NCBI RefSeq assembly: GCF_014356525.2
Contig: NC_052517.1
Location: 3,416,742 to 3,480,741, forward strand
Origin: Nilaparvata lugens
Lineage: Eukaryota > Arthropoda > Insecta > Hemiptera > Delphacidae
Direction of reading: 5' to 3'
Length of the DNA: 64,000 nt
The notes under the pieces were generated by a model. The model was given only the letters and a program-made list of their open reading frames with translations. It was not told the origin of the DNA and searched no databases. Positions 35,090 to 48,950 of the stretch are shown one piece after another (position 1 is the stretch's first letter; the number at the start of each line of letters is the position of its first letter). Both the position numbers and the translations under genes were made by a program.

Positions 35090-36585
35090 ATATATTCTAA
35101 GATACATTTTGAATTATGGTTCGGATCCCACCTAAAATAAACTCATTTTCTCTGCTGTAAACAAATTTTTCTTCTCTAACAAATACTCTATATTCTAGAG
35201 ATACATTTCAACTGTTGGTTCGGATCCCACTTAGAATGAATTCATTTTCTTTGCCAATACTTATTGTTTAGATCCATTTGTTTTTCCAAACTACTGTAAA
35301 CAAATTTTTCTTCCTTGATAAAAAATACTATATTCTGGAGATACATTTCAAATGATGTTTCGGATCCCACTTAAAATGAATTCATTTTCTTTGCCAATAC
35401 TTATTGTTTAGATCTATTTGTTTTTCCAAACAAACTGTGAACAAAATTTTCTTCATTTAACAAATACTCTATATTCTAGAGATACATTTCAAATGATGGT
35501 TCGGATCCCACTTAAAATAAATTCATTTTTCCTCCACCTACTGTCTAAAGTACTTACTTTACTCCCTGAAACATAATACTAAAGTGTCACTTTTTCGCTC
35601 TAGGTAGTAAAAAACAGAAAAACTCCCTAGGGAGTAAAAGTGACTCCATTTAAATAACATGGGAAGCATCTCTATTTTAAAAACTTACATGGTAATAGGT
35701 TAGAAGGTCTAAGCTCAGATGAGAAAGCGTAATAGAGGTGTCTGTCATTGAGTCAACTGAATTCAATACCACAACCAGAAATTTGATCAACTCATGAAAT
35801 ATATGTTTGTATGATATTATATTCGTAATATTAGTAGACAATAAAAATTTATACAATTTTTAAAATATTTTATTCTATTCAAAATACCAGCCAACAAATA
35901 TTTTTGATCTGCATTCTGCAATTCAAATCTGAACCGCGTGATCTGGAGTCAGCCATTTTTGATAGCCCAGCTGATATGATTGTTACAACTTTGGCCGATA
36001 GATAGCGCAATCAGCAGTGCCTATCAGACGACCGGTTTTTAGGTTTTAGATTTTAGGTTATGTTGTTAGGAAACATTGTCACCAATACGTAAGTTATTAG
36101 AATGATTTAATTTGCAGTTTCTATAAAAAAATGTAGATGGAGGAAAAATGTTGTGTACATCACGAGCGAAAAATACTTTTTCTCCCTCAGGAAAATTGTT
36201 GCCCTCGGCTTCGCCTCGGGCTTCAAACTTTTTCCCTCAGGGAGAAAAAGTCGTACTTTTCACTCTAGATATACAAATAACTATTCTTTGCCAATACTTA
36301 TTGTTTAGATTCATTTGTTTTTCCAAACAAACTGTAAACAAATTTTTCTTCCTTTAACAATAATACTCTATGTTCTAGAGATACATTTCAAATGATGGTT
36401 CAGATCCCACTTAAAATAAATTCATTTTCTTTGCCAATACTTACGAGATCCATTTGTTTTTCCAAACAAACTGTAAACAAAATTTTCTTCCTTAAATAAA
36501 ATACTCTATGTTCTAGAGATATATTTCAACTGATGATGGTTCGGATGCCACCTAAATGGAACTCAATTCCATTCCTAATACTTTC
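35090..36585 (+). repeat. About 135-bp repeat units, interrupted
   Basis: Blocks of TTCTAGAGATACATTTCAAA + TGATGGTTCGGATCCCACTT + AAAATGAATTCATTTTCTTT + GCCAATACTTATTGTTTAGA recur at 35100-35530 and 36285-36560. Between them (about 35555-36270) is other sequence, with CTCCCTAGGGAG and a GCCTCGGC-rich segment. Confidence 0.72.
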
Positions 36586-36959
36586 TAGTATTGGTTAAGC
36601 TCATTTGATTGCCCAAACAAATTTCAGTAATATTAATATTTGGGCAAATTTTAATTCGGCCGAATTTGGTCGTCCATTGGAACCGTTTACGTCAGTCTAG
36701 TTCAGTAGTTGACTGAGTTCATTGGTTGTATGGGAATATTATATTGATGTTATTCATAAACTGACATTAAAGTTAATCTTAGTTTAAAGTTAATCTTTAT
36801 ATTACAACAGATAATACAGGTTAGAGTTATTGACAACATTAATACATCAAGTATTTATTTAATTATATTGGTCATAATAAATTATACTCATATTATATAG
36901 GAATGAAGAATCATTTAAAAGATTTTTCTAATAAGTTTTAGACATTTTTTCTTGATAAA

Positions 36960-37470
36960 AATATCGTATTGTTCCCTTGCTCTTCTTCAACTTCTTCTTC
37001 CTCTTCTTCTTCTTCATTTTTTTCTTATTCCTCATCCTCTTTCCCTTCCTTCTCTTCTTTTTTACCTTGTTCCTCATCCTCTTTTTCTTCTTCTTCTTCC
37101 TCTTCTTCTTTATTTTATTTCCTTGTTCCTCAACCTCTTTCCCTTCTTTATTTTTTTTCCTTGTTCCTCATCCTCTTTTCCTTCTTCTTCCTCTTCTTCT
37201 TCTTCTTTATTTTTTCCTTGTTCCTCATCCTCTTTTCCTTCTTCTTTATTTTTTGCCTTATTCCTCATCCTCTTTTCCTTCTTCTTCCTCTTCTTGTTCT
37301 TCTTCTTCATTATTTTTGTCTTGTTTCTCACAATCTTTTCCTTCTTCTCCCTCTTCTTTATTTTTTGCCTTGTTCCTCATCCTCTTTTTCTTATTCTTCT
37401 TCTTTATTTTCTTTGCCTTCTTCCTCATCCTCTTCTTCTTCATCTGCTTTAATCCTCCCTCTTTCCTTCT
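36960..37470. repeat. CT-rich low-complexity tract
   Basis: Repeats of TTGTTCCTCATCCTCTTTTC with TTCTTCTTCC runs, a decayed minisatellite of about 60 bp. The overlapping frames are artefacts. Confidence 0.85.
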
Positions 37471-37499
37471 CCCCCTTTTCATTAGTATACAATAAGATA

Positions 37500-39980
37500 A
37501 CACTAAAATAATACTTCTTTTCTTTCTCCTTCATCATTATCATCATTCTCTCTCTCTCTTTCCTCTTTCTCTTCAATATTAGTATAGAAATAAAGAATAC
37601 ATATAGTAGTAGATATAGTACACAATTAGTAAAATACTTACAGTTACAATAAAATATATATATATCATCAGAGAATACACATTTGGAACCTTATGCCAAC
37701 AAATTCCTACTCAATAGAAATAAATTATATTTACAAAAAAAAATATCTGAAATTATATTATCCTTCCGAATAATAAAAAATAGAAGAGGGAAATTTGATA
37801 AATTAGATAAAAAACATTGGAAACAACGAATATTATCCTTCCTAATTAGAGACAATAAAAATGAAGAAATTATTTCTTGATTTAAATTTTTTTGATTGGG
37901 AAATAATTTATTGATTTTTTAATCTTGATTCAAAATCAAAAAATTATTTCTTTGAAGAGACATTTTCTCTCAAAATTTGAGATTGATAATTGAATAAAAT
38001 AATACAGTTTTCGTGAAAATTAATGATTCCTCCTTAAAATAAATCATACAACCTAATATATTATTATTCAAACACAATGGATTTAAAATGTGAGTAATTT
38101 ATAGCTTCAATAATTTGAATGAATAATTGATTGGAATAATACATATTCCTAGGAATAGCATTCATCTAGAGTAGTACCATAGAGAAACAATAGCGTAAGT
38201 AGATATCCCATGGTATAGGGCGTTTATGTTGCAACTTTTACTGTTATCTCAAGCCGATTACTGCCGATTATTGTCAATTTTTACTGTTTTGTTGGGAGTG
38301 TATGAACGGCACAATTTGAGAGACTACCAGTGTCACACAGCTTCACGGGAAAGAACTACGTGAATTATCGGCTTGAGATAACAGTAAAAGTTGCGACATA
38401 AACGCCCTATACCATGGCATATCTACTTATGCTATTGTTTCTCTATGGTAATATAGCTTCAAGAATTTTCAATGGATAATCGAATAAACTAATACATATT
38501 TCTAGGAATAGCATTCATCTAGAGGTTGTTATGAGTAGTAATAAATAAAAAAGTATTATATATACATAAAAATATAAATCTGAAAACCCTTTTTAATTAT
38601 TACGTCACGACATGTTTTAGATTTATATTTTTATTTATATTCAAAAGTAGCCCTACAGAAAAAGAAGACAATTAGATGGCGAATCAACTAAAAAAAAATT
38701 AGATTTATGTCGGAGAAATGTGATTAATTTGTCAAAATATCATTTGAAAACAGCTTAAACTGTGTTATTAACTGGATAACTAGGAGAAATTATAACTAAT
38801 TTTGTCAAATTTCAACTTCTAATATTGTGTTATAATATTTCAACACAAGAATTAAAATAAGAGGGAACTAAAGAGTATTCATTCAACAAATATTGAGTAC
38901 CGTAGCTCTAGGAAAGTACTTTAGTTACATATTAGTATAATTCATAAATAAATCGAACAAAAATACAAAACAAAGTAAACTGATATAAATATAATTAAAA
39001 ATCAGACGATACATCAGACATAAACTTATGATGATAAAATAAATAAATAGACGCTGTCACAAATTAAAGTAATAACTAAAAGAAAAATGTAATATCATTG
39101 ATGAAAGCTTTGAAAAATTCAGATCTCCCTGTAATAAAATACTTGAAACAAAATACATTTTCACTTTTCAACTTAATATCATAAATGAGTATCGTCAAGA
39201 TGTTTGGAAGTGAAAAATAAATCTGTAAATTGAAAAATATCTAAAATTCACAACCTATAAATAATTTTTGAAAGTCGGTTTGGACTAGATTTTTGTCATG
39301 GGATAGGAAATGTTTTGAGATTGGAAATTAATAGGAATTTGTTTATAGTTTTTGGTTGAATAAGTTGGGAAAAGTTATCTTAAAGTTTGAGTTAAGTACA
39401 TTTTTTGAGTTAAATACATTTTTAGGAACAGGGTTTATCAATTATCTAAAAGTTAACGAAATCAAAGAATTTAGTTAACTGAGAAAGATCAATATAATAT
39501 CATGGTTTAATTTATGGAAAACGTTTAAACTGGTAAATGTTCAAAAGTTGAAAATAACTTATAATAATTCAAGATTGAAAAAATACCAATGAAATTAAGT
39601 TGAATATGGAATTGAAAATTATTGAATCAATTATCAGAAAATTACCAGAAGCTAAAAAATTTAGTAAATTAAAAACATTCCATTCATGGAGAAAAATAAT
39701 TATAGAAAAGGTTAAAAAATAATATCAGAAACAAACTAACTTAATAACAGAGATCCATAATATTATAATCGTAGAATTTGAAAACTTCTTCATATAATAT
39801 CTTTAGCTATACAAGTGTTGGGCAAAAATTGAATACCATTAATTCTTATGGCAATGTTCACGCATTTACAGTCTGCTAATGTGTTAACTTTTCCCTAAGA
39901 GCTAATAGGCTCCCATTTCTAGAAACAAACTTGAATTCGTGCAACACTGTTATAAGAACCAGCGGTATAATTATTGAGAT
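37500..39980. other. AT-rich intergenic DNA
   Basis: Apart from the MITE D copy at 38175-38450 I see no gene or repeat with clear boundaries; only short random frames. Confidence 0.5.
38175..38450. mobile_element. MITE family D, intergenic copy
   Basis: TACCATAGAGAAACAATAGC ... GCTATTGTTTCTCTATGGTA with inner GGGCGTTTATGTTGCAACTT and its complement. About 275 bp. Confidence 0.8.
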
Positions 39981-39984
39981 TTTT

Positions 39985-40950
39985 TTAAGATTTAAATCAG
40001 AGATTGGGTTTCGTTTCAAATAAAAATAAAGTCTTTCAAATTGGAATCCAGATCGTCATCGGACACGCATCATATAGGCATGCGCACTTCAATTGAAAAC
40101 GATGCATCAAATCTAATCATCCGATGCGTGCCGTCCGTCCGATGACGATCTGTGTGCGCCTACCTTTAAGAATCAACGATATTCTCGAGAAATTCTCCAT
40201 ATAATCGAGAACTTTTTCAAATTTTAAATCAGAAGCCTGTTTCCGCTTAAATTGGAATCAGGTCTTTCAAAATGGAATCCAGCTGCGTGAATACTGCCTC
40301 AAGAAACAACGGTATTCTAATAGAGAACTTTTTCAAACTTCAAATCTGAAATCTGTTTCCGCTTTAAATTAGAATCAAGTCTTCCAAAATGGAATCCAGC
40401 TGCGTGAATACTGCCTCAAGAAACAAAGGTATTCTATTTTAAAACTTTGGACAATTTCAAATCTGAAATATTTTTCCTTTTTAAATTAAAATCAAGTCTT
40501 TCACATTAGAATCCAGCTCAAATACGTGAACACTGCCTATTTTAAAACTTTGGACAATTTCAAATCTGAAATCTGTTTGTTTTAAATTAAAATCAAGTCT
40601 TTCACATTAGAATCCAGCTCAAATACGTGAACATTGCCTTAAGAACCAACGATATTCTAATAGTGAACTTTTTCAAAATTCAAATCTGAAATCTGTTACC
40701 TTTTCAAATTAAATTCAAGTCTTTCACATTAAAATCCAGCTTAAATGCGTCCACACTGTCGTAAAAAAACGGTATTCTAATTTAGAACTTTTTCAAATCT
40801 AAAATCTATTTCCATTTCAAATTAAAATAAAGTCGTTCACATTAGAATCCAGCTTTAACACTGTCGTAGAAATCAATGCAATTCTATTTAAAAACTTTGG
40901 AAAACTTCAAATCAGACATTTGTTGCAGTTTTATCCTGGAATTAAGTCGG
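39985..40950 (+). repeat. About 115-bp degenerate tandem repeat
   Basis: About eight units with TTTTCAAATTTTAAATCAGA + AGCCTGTTTCCGCTTAAATT + GGAATCAGGTCTTTCAAAAT + GGAATCCAGCTGCGTGAATA. It ends just before the M13 stop codon. Confidence 0.75.
40048..40160. mobile_element. Short foldback, about 110 bp
   Basis: CAGATCGTCATCGGACACGC near the left and CCGTCCGATGACGATCTGTG at the right are inverted. It sits inside one unit of the 115-bp repeat. Confidence 0.6.
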
Positions 40951-40953
40951 TAA

Positions 40954-41113
40954 TCAACCAAATAATTTTGAGAAGAATGATGAGTCGTCACTTTCAGATG
41001 TCATGTTGGGTTTGATAAGGTCCTCACAGGCCTGTTCACAGAAATGTTTTGTAGATGGTTGACACGAGAACGCTGTTGTGAACTCTTTCGATTGAGCTAA
41101 TACTGCATCTAGT
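40954..41113 (-). CDS. M13-like terminal exon
   Basis: It encodes LDAVLAQSKEFTTAFSC, the family 'L.NS.EF..AF.C' end. A further tail of about 35 residues with HFCEQACEDL and an acidic/Ser stretch precedes TGA at 40956-40954. The usual C-terminal C.VW is absent. The acceptor is AAATTTCAG. Confidence 0.87.
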
Positions 41114-44100
41114 CTGAAATTTGAAAAAAAAATAGATTAATTGTCACAAATTTTACAACTATTTACATAGAATCATTCACAAATTCATATTTTTTCATTC
41201 AAAGCATTTCATTAAATTTATATAAATAAAAATCGAGCCTCAAATTTCAACATTCAATAACTTTTTTATGTGTGCACCGAATTTGATGATTTTTTTTAGT
41301 TGTGTTCGTTATGTTCAGGACCAGGTTTATGGCCTATCAAATTTATAATCCAACTTCAGGCTTTCCTATAGTGAGGTCCACGTTATAATGACAGTATTTG
41401 ATTAACTTTGATGTTGCTATCCTTGTCTATCATTCGACAAAGCAGATAGCTCTATCCTGTTTTGTATCAAATTATGGTGTTGTGTATCAAGTTGAGATGA
41501 TACTGTATCATATTGTGTTGTTACTGTATCATATTGTGTTGAAACTATGATGGGAAAAATTACTGAGCAGTTTCGAGTTATTAGAAGAAGTAGTGAACGT
41601 ATGTAGTGTATACAAAGATAATGTGGCAATAATAATAAAGCATTGGCTTTTTGTTTCTCTTCTCTCTTATCTGAATTGTTATTGTTATGTGACCCTGACT
41701 AACTGTGTATGACTCACACACTCTGTACTATCTATCAACTTCTTCTTCTTCTTCTTCTTCTTTCTATCGTTTCGACAATGCAGAAGTATAATTAATTAAT
41801 TAATTAATTAAGGCAGAGAATCGAAAACGCTGTTCTCCTATCTTTATCCACTGTCATTATAACGTGGACCTCACTATACGGCCCTTCGAAGTTTACATGT
41901 AATCCTTATGGGAGAAGATTTGTGAGATGGCCACACACAGAAATAAAAATCAGCTGTTATAATTATTGAGTCATCCAACAGCCGTCGGTAGATAGTAGCA
42001 TAGAGAAACAATAGCTCAAGTAGATATCCCATGGTATAGGGAGTTTATGTCGTAACTTTTACTGTTATCTCCAGCCGATAGTCCACGTAGTTCTTTCCCT
42101 TGAAGCTGTGTGACAATGGTAGTCTCTCATATTGTTCCGTTCATACACTCTCACTCGGCCAAAACAGTAAAAATCGACAATAATTGACAGTAATCTGCTT
42201 GAGACAACAGTAAAAGTTGCGAAATAACCTCATTATACCAAGGGATATCTACTTACGCTATTGTTTCTCTATGATAATAGACAAGAGTGTGTGCTGCTCC
42301 ATAACCGCCCATGTATTTTATTCTAAACGCCCCGACTAAAAGCAAAATGACTGTTCTGTGTGTAACCATCCAGCAGTGCGGCCTCAGGTTAAAGACTTAG
42401 GTACATGCTCTGAAGACATTGCTTTGTTTCGAATAATTGTGCTGTCTTCGGTATTCAGAATTAATTGATTTTAGTAAAATATTTATTTTGCAGTTGGGAG
42501 ATTATCTATATAAATAAAATGCCGTATCGCGCCTCCTCAGGTGTGCATCCAGCTAAAGTTTGTCATGAGATGCAATAAACAATTTGGCGGTACAAAGTTC
42601 GCCGGGCCAGCTAGTGAATCAATAGATATAATATTATCTACTATAGTGAGGTCCATGATATAATGACAGTATTTGATCAACTTTGGTTTTGCTATCCTTG
42701 TCTATCATTCCACAAAGCCGGTGGTGCTATCCTTTTCTAGGTCCACAACGATGCCAATTATGTTTTTGACAGTGTAGAAATAAAATTAATTAATGTAGAG
42801 GATCGGCATCGCTATTCTTCTATCTTTATCCACTGCCATTATAACGTGGACCACACTATAGTAGTAGTAGTAGGTAACCCGAGCTCCGCAAGGGTCTAAT
42901 TTAATACTTGACAAACTGGACCTAATGAGATCTTGAAGAATTTAAAACAGGCCTATAACCATCCTCGGTGAATTGAGAATCTGTATGCAACATTTCAAGT
43001 CAATCAGTTGAGTAGTTGAGACGTGATGATGCGTCATTCATGAATTTCCTATCCCCCAAGTGTATAAGCCAGTTCTTTCCTTTATTATATTTTAGATTAA
43101 TTTAATTTTATAGTTTAGATATTGTCAAACCACAGATTTAGATATCTGAGAAGATATCTTCTCATGATATCTTTTCTCTATGATAATATCTAGTATTTTT
43201 ATTTAATCTCAAGAAATGGTCGAAATAGGCACTTGATTAACTGAGATCTTGACGAATTGGGACTCTCCCATTGAATTATTGATATTCAAATATATATAGT
43301 GACACATTTTTTAATTGCAGTTTTTGATATTATCCATTTATTTAACTACAAATATGATGAAAATTGAGAAATAACTTACAACAGAGAGTCATCCAATCTA
43401 GTTCCAAGCATGTATTCCATGGCCTTTTGTTGAGGGGTCTTCAATATACATAGTGACTGAAATTGAATAAAAATGAAAACAGAATGAATGAACCTACACA
43501 TTCGTGATTGTTGGATAAAAAATACTAACAAATCGATCAAAAATAAATGAATGACTATAATAATGAATGAATTATAATACAGTAAGCACGTCGAGATCCA
43601 AAACCTTCACATATAGGTACCTACCTTAATTATTATTTAACGAAAATCCTAAATAAATGCTTCAAATCACCCCGAAGACCTCTGCTACTGCAGACATTGA
43701 CAACAGGGTTAACAGCTAGATGGAAATTCGGTGAGAACTACTATTAGCATTCCTGACTGGCAATTGGGAGGTACCGGGTTCGATTCCCGGGCTGGCAACT
43801 AATTTTTGGATAGTAGTTCTCATCGAATTTCCATCTAGCTGTTAACCCTGTTGTCAATGTCTGCAGTAGCAGAGGTCTTCGGGGTGATTTACAGCATTTA
43901 TTTAGGATTTTCGTTAAATAATAATTATATATTAATTAGCATTTGAATAAATGCATTCTCTATTTAATTCCATCTGTAACCTACCTTAATCCTGAAACTA
44001 TTAGAATGATTTTAGAAATTTGAAAATGAAGACGAGAACTATTATTTAATTATAGTGAGGTCCACGTTATAATGGCAGTGTTTGATTAACAATGGTATTG

Positions 44101-47100
44101 CTATCCTTGTCTATCATTTAACAAAACAAATAGTGATATCTCTTTCTCGCTTTGCTCTGATGCCAGATCGTCTTTTATCAATGTAGAATTAATAATTAAT
44201 TTACAAAATATGTAATCTTAATTATGTGAATTCATTATGCAATTATGGAAAAATGTAATTTCTTGTTAATAATGTATAATTGATTATTTTAAAGGAGAAT
44301 GAACAGTTAATATTACCATGGAGAAACAATAGCGTAAGTAGATATTCCATGGTATAGGGCGTTTATGTTGCAACTTTCACTGTTATCCCAAGCCGATTAC
44401 TGTAGATTTTAACCGTTTTGTTGGGAGTGTAAGAGTGTATGAACGGCACAATATGAGAGACTACCAGCGTCACACAGCATCACGGGAAAGAACTACGTGG
44501 ACTATTGGCTTGACATAACAGTAAAAGTTGCGACATAAACGTCCTATACCATGGGATATCTACTTAGGATATTGTTTCTCTATGATATTACATTAATAAA
44601 CCTGTATCAGCTACCGTCTATAGAAGGCATTGACAAGACAGATGATTGGCAACGTTGTTGTTCTCCTATCTTTCTCCACTGCCATTATAACGTGGACCTC
44701 ACTGTAGTAGAATGATTTAAAAAAATTGAAAATGGAGACGAGAACTTTTATTTAATAATAATAATTATGAAGATTAGTGCAAGTAAGCTGAGTAACGTAG
44801 CAGATTATAGGCTATACATTTTTTATTAAAGTCAGTGGATTTGAGATGTAAAGTGTAAAGCAGTTTTTGTGTAGTTGACAAGTTGATATTGTGGTAATTA
44901 TTCATATTGAATGAAAAAGACTAAGAAATTGTCAAAAAACCACAGATTTATTGAAGATACTTAGAAATTTATGTGGTTTTTTGACAGTTTCTTAGTATCA
45001 ATAAATCTGTGGTTTTTTGACAATTTCTTAGTTCTTTCCATTTAATGTAAAGCAGTGTAAAGAACTATTTTTATTATTTATTTATTATAATTTCTACAAA
45101 GTAGCACCGACTGGGAAAGAAAAACTAAGGACACTCCTTGTACTATTTCTGTCCCAAATTTAGATAACAAGTCCGAAATAGGGTTATGGTTTCACTTTTC
45201 TAGTCATATTCTGAATTCTTTCAATAACTTCAATTGCGGATGATTCTCACATGAGCTTCTAGCTTGTGCGTGATTATTGTAAAGTGCAAGGGTGATTCGA
45301 TGAGATGATAAAACGTCCATGCCTTTGGGCGGGATCCGAACCCACAACCAGGTAGCGCTAGCACACTAAAGAGTGCATTCGCACAAAGTTTGATTTAGTT
45401 TAATTTTCGTCATGTAACACTACATGATCAAGCAAAGCTTGGTAGTATATGACACGTCAAAAAGTATTAAACAGTCACAAGTATACAAAACAGTCACAGT
45501 GAACAGTAAAAATATAATTTCCATAAGTTCTCTAATGGGATTATTCACACTCGCTCGGCCGGGCTGACTGTGAACAGTCCTATAAGATCTCAAGGAGATT
45601 ATATTTTCACTGTCGTGTGCGAATGCATTCTCTAGTCTGCTAGCGCTACCTGGTCGTGGGTTCGAGTCCCACCCGCAGGCATGGAGGTTTATCTGATCGT
45701 TTTCCTTTTTGTGTAGTTGAGAAGTTGATATTGTGGTAATTATTCATATTGAATGAAAAAGACTAAGAAATTGTCAAGAAACCACTGATTTATTGATAAT
45801 TAGAAAGACCGGTTTCGGTTATTACACCATTGTCATTGTCAAACGATTATGATCGTTTTCGTCTCAGTTATGGCTCAACTCACACTTAGGCGACTCAGCT
45901 GGAGAAGAGACTGGACTCTAGTGGAGAGCAAGTATTTCCAAATGGTGACACTCAGACCAGTCGATTCTAGTCTCCGCGACGTCACCATTTGGAAACACAT
46001 GCTCTCCACTAGAGTCCAGTCTCTTCTCCACCTGAGTCGCCTAAGTGTGAGTTCAGTCTAATTCTGGCCAGCAGTTTCTATCTCAATTGCATTTGGATGT
46101 AATTTTATGGCTGATATATTAGAAAATTTGAATAATTGTATAAGAGTTGTTACCTGGGCGTATGTGACGAAAAAGATTGCTTCATTTTCATAGTATTCGA
46201 ACCCGGGTTGGTGAATGTGCGGATAGGTACTCAGTGCTGAATGGAGGGCCTGCAACACAATTCATCATATAATTCTAAAATGGAGACACAATCTTCTATG
46301 AAAACTGTCCTAAAACCATTTTGTGAAAAAGACACATAACCTAGCTGCATTTGGACTGTTGTATAAATTAGAATTGGAACCGTATTGGGCTTATAAGCAT
46401 GTGGTACTTTTCTGTAAGTAGTGTAATTCTGAATAAACTAGTAGTTCTGTGAATAATAGACCTCGCGCAGTTATAAACCACAGTCTCCTCTAATACTGTC
46501 CATCAGAGAAAATTCTGTCCTGTCCTGTCGTGTCGGCGAGATATCGGTGTATAAACGACTAATGGCTGTTTGGGTTGTTGTATCGACAATGCTAATAATT
46601 TATACAATGAATATATATTTTACAATGCCTAAATGTTAATAAATCTATTCATGATTCTTTTGAGTTTTGAATGTCTTTCTATCTTTTGTATTATTTATGA
46701 AAATTGATTAAGCACTGGGATGTGCTCACAACTGAAAATTTCATTTTTTATTGTATTCTTCTTGATTAGTTTGCATTTGGAAGATTTAAATGTAGGCTGT
46801 ATGACTTGTTTTTGGTATTTTATGAAAATTGATTAAGCACTGGGATGTGCTCACAACTGAAAATTTCATTTTTTATTGTATTCTTCTTCATTAGTTTGCA
46901 TTTAGAAGATTTAAATGAAGGCTGTATGACTTGTTTTTGGTTATCACCTGTATAATTGGTTTTAACACGAAATTATTCAATTCTTATCATTGTATTATTT
47001 ATAAGAAGCATTACTATAATATTTATTACATAGGTAGGCTATATATATTTTTCCATTTTTCAGTATTGCTATAGGCTACTTCGTACTGTTTGCTTTATGA

Positions 47101-48893
47101 ACTCACAGCTAGCGCACAAGTTTAACTTTGCTGGCTGTGCCAAATCATTTAGATCTATTATAATTTACATTTTTATTATGCATTTTGTATGTATCATTCA
47201 TGTTTTGTAACTATATAATTTTGGCGAAATAAACATTCTTATTCTTAAATTTGATGTTAACAGCTATATCGATACCTTCATTCTAATACCACGTATGTAC
47301 AGAAAAGCAAATTTTTCAGGAGGGCCAAAAAACTGATTTTAGCAATTATTATCATAATTTCCCATGTGAAAAGCTACAATTATGGATAATAGTACATTTT
47401 TTGAACTTTTTCTCACAAATAAATCTTCAAATGATTATCCTACAAATTATTAAATCACATACGTTCAAAAATTTCAGGAGCACAGCACCATCTATGCAAA
47501 GTTTGATTTTAGATTTTCAATTATCGAGTTTCAGATACAATTTAAACAAAAAAATTCAATTGGAAAAGATTGAGCATGAAAATCTCTTCAATTAATGTCC
47601 AGTAACATTTCCACCTAAAATTGAAAATAAGCTCGAAATTAGAGAAAATAAGATTATTCAATTGCAAACTGTTGGCAACTGTTGATTATATTAAATCATT
47701 CACTATGAAGAGATAGCAGACTTCGTGTGTCTTCAGCGTTATTGTCCTGTCACCAGCTGGTTCAGATCTTAGAAGAGTGGACTTGAGATGCGCGGGAACA
47801 CTAGCGTCAGTTGATCAATTTTCATAACGGCAAGGAAAGTTGTGTGAGTGCACCACACCAGATTTTTTTAAATGAAAATTTCAGTGCTCTACTTATTACT
47901 TTTTTCTTATTCACTTCTTCTCAAGTTTTTCATTCTCTGTTAATTTATGTGGAAGATTATCGTAAAGTATCGTGAAAGTCAATTGGTATCACGTTTTTCA
48001 ATTCTTGAAGGTGTTTCCATTTGGAAAGTGGGATAGGAATCGGACCCTCATACAATGCTGGAGCTTCTGCATCATTCCTCACTTTGGAAGGTCTTCTTGG
48101 CAAATTTTTGATAATCATCATTGAAATTCAATTTATAGAATACAATCCCATTTTGATATTTCAGGCTGACTATATCAACGACTACAGAATCACCAGTTTT
48201 TCCCCAACGCCATGTGCTTTCTGATACGTGTTATTTGAATTGGTGATCTTACGTTGTATTGGAAACCTAGGCAACAGATTCATGTGGGTTTTCTGATACG
48301 TGATATTCGAAATTGCCTGATACATGCTATTAGAAATTATTCTCAAACAATTCTAATACGTGTTATCGGAAATTGTGAATAACAGCTGAACCGTTCGTTT
48401 CTGATACTTGGGATTAGAACCATTGGAAAGAGCGCCAAAATTACCTTTAGAAACCATTAAAAACCGAAATTGCTTAAAAATTCTCATACGTGGTATTGGA
48501 ATGAAGGTATCGATATGGTACTGCCATCAAAAGCTTACCGATTTGAATCATATAATCATTGTTTATGAAAAATGTTGGTGGCTATGATAGTAGTTGATTC
48601 AATAATTGGCAACTAGACTGACGTAAACGGTTCCAATAACACAGAATTGATTGCTTTGCTTGGTGTACCTTATTGGGCTAAGAAATGGTTATCATCCAAA
48701 TGTTCATAGGCGTGAAATAATCCAAGAAGATGTAAATAGTATATTTCGCAACTAGGGCCGAAAATGAGAATTTCCGGCTTGAAATCGGTTTTCAAGTCCG
48801 AGGCCGTAGGCCGAGGACTAGAAAAGATTGATAGCCGGAAAAACATTTTTGCCCGTGGTGCGAACGCTATTTTTCGCCACACACAAAATAAAT

Positions 48894-48950
<57 letters not shown>

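Noticed and set aside
36952..37511. Overlapping frames rich in Ser, Leu and Phe
   Set aside because: CT-rich low-complexity DNA is open in several frames at once.
45840..46061. 70-codon + strand frame
   Set aside because: It lies over a near-perfect 177-bp hairpin in an M13 intron, so its openness is a by-product of the palindrome.
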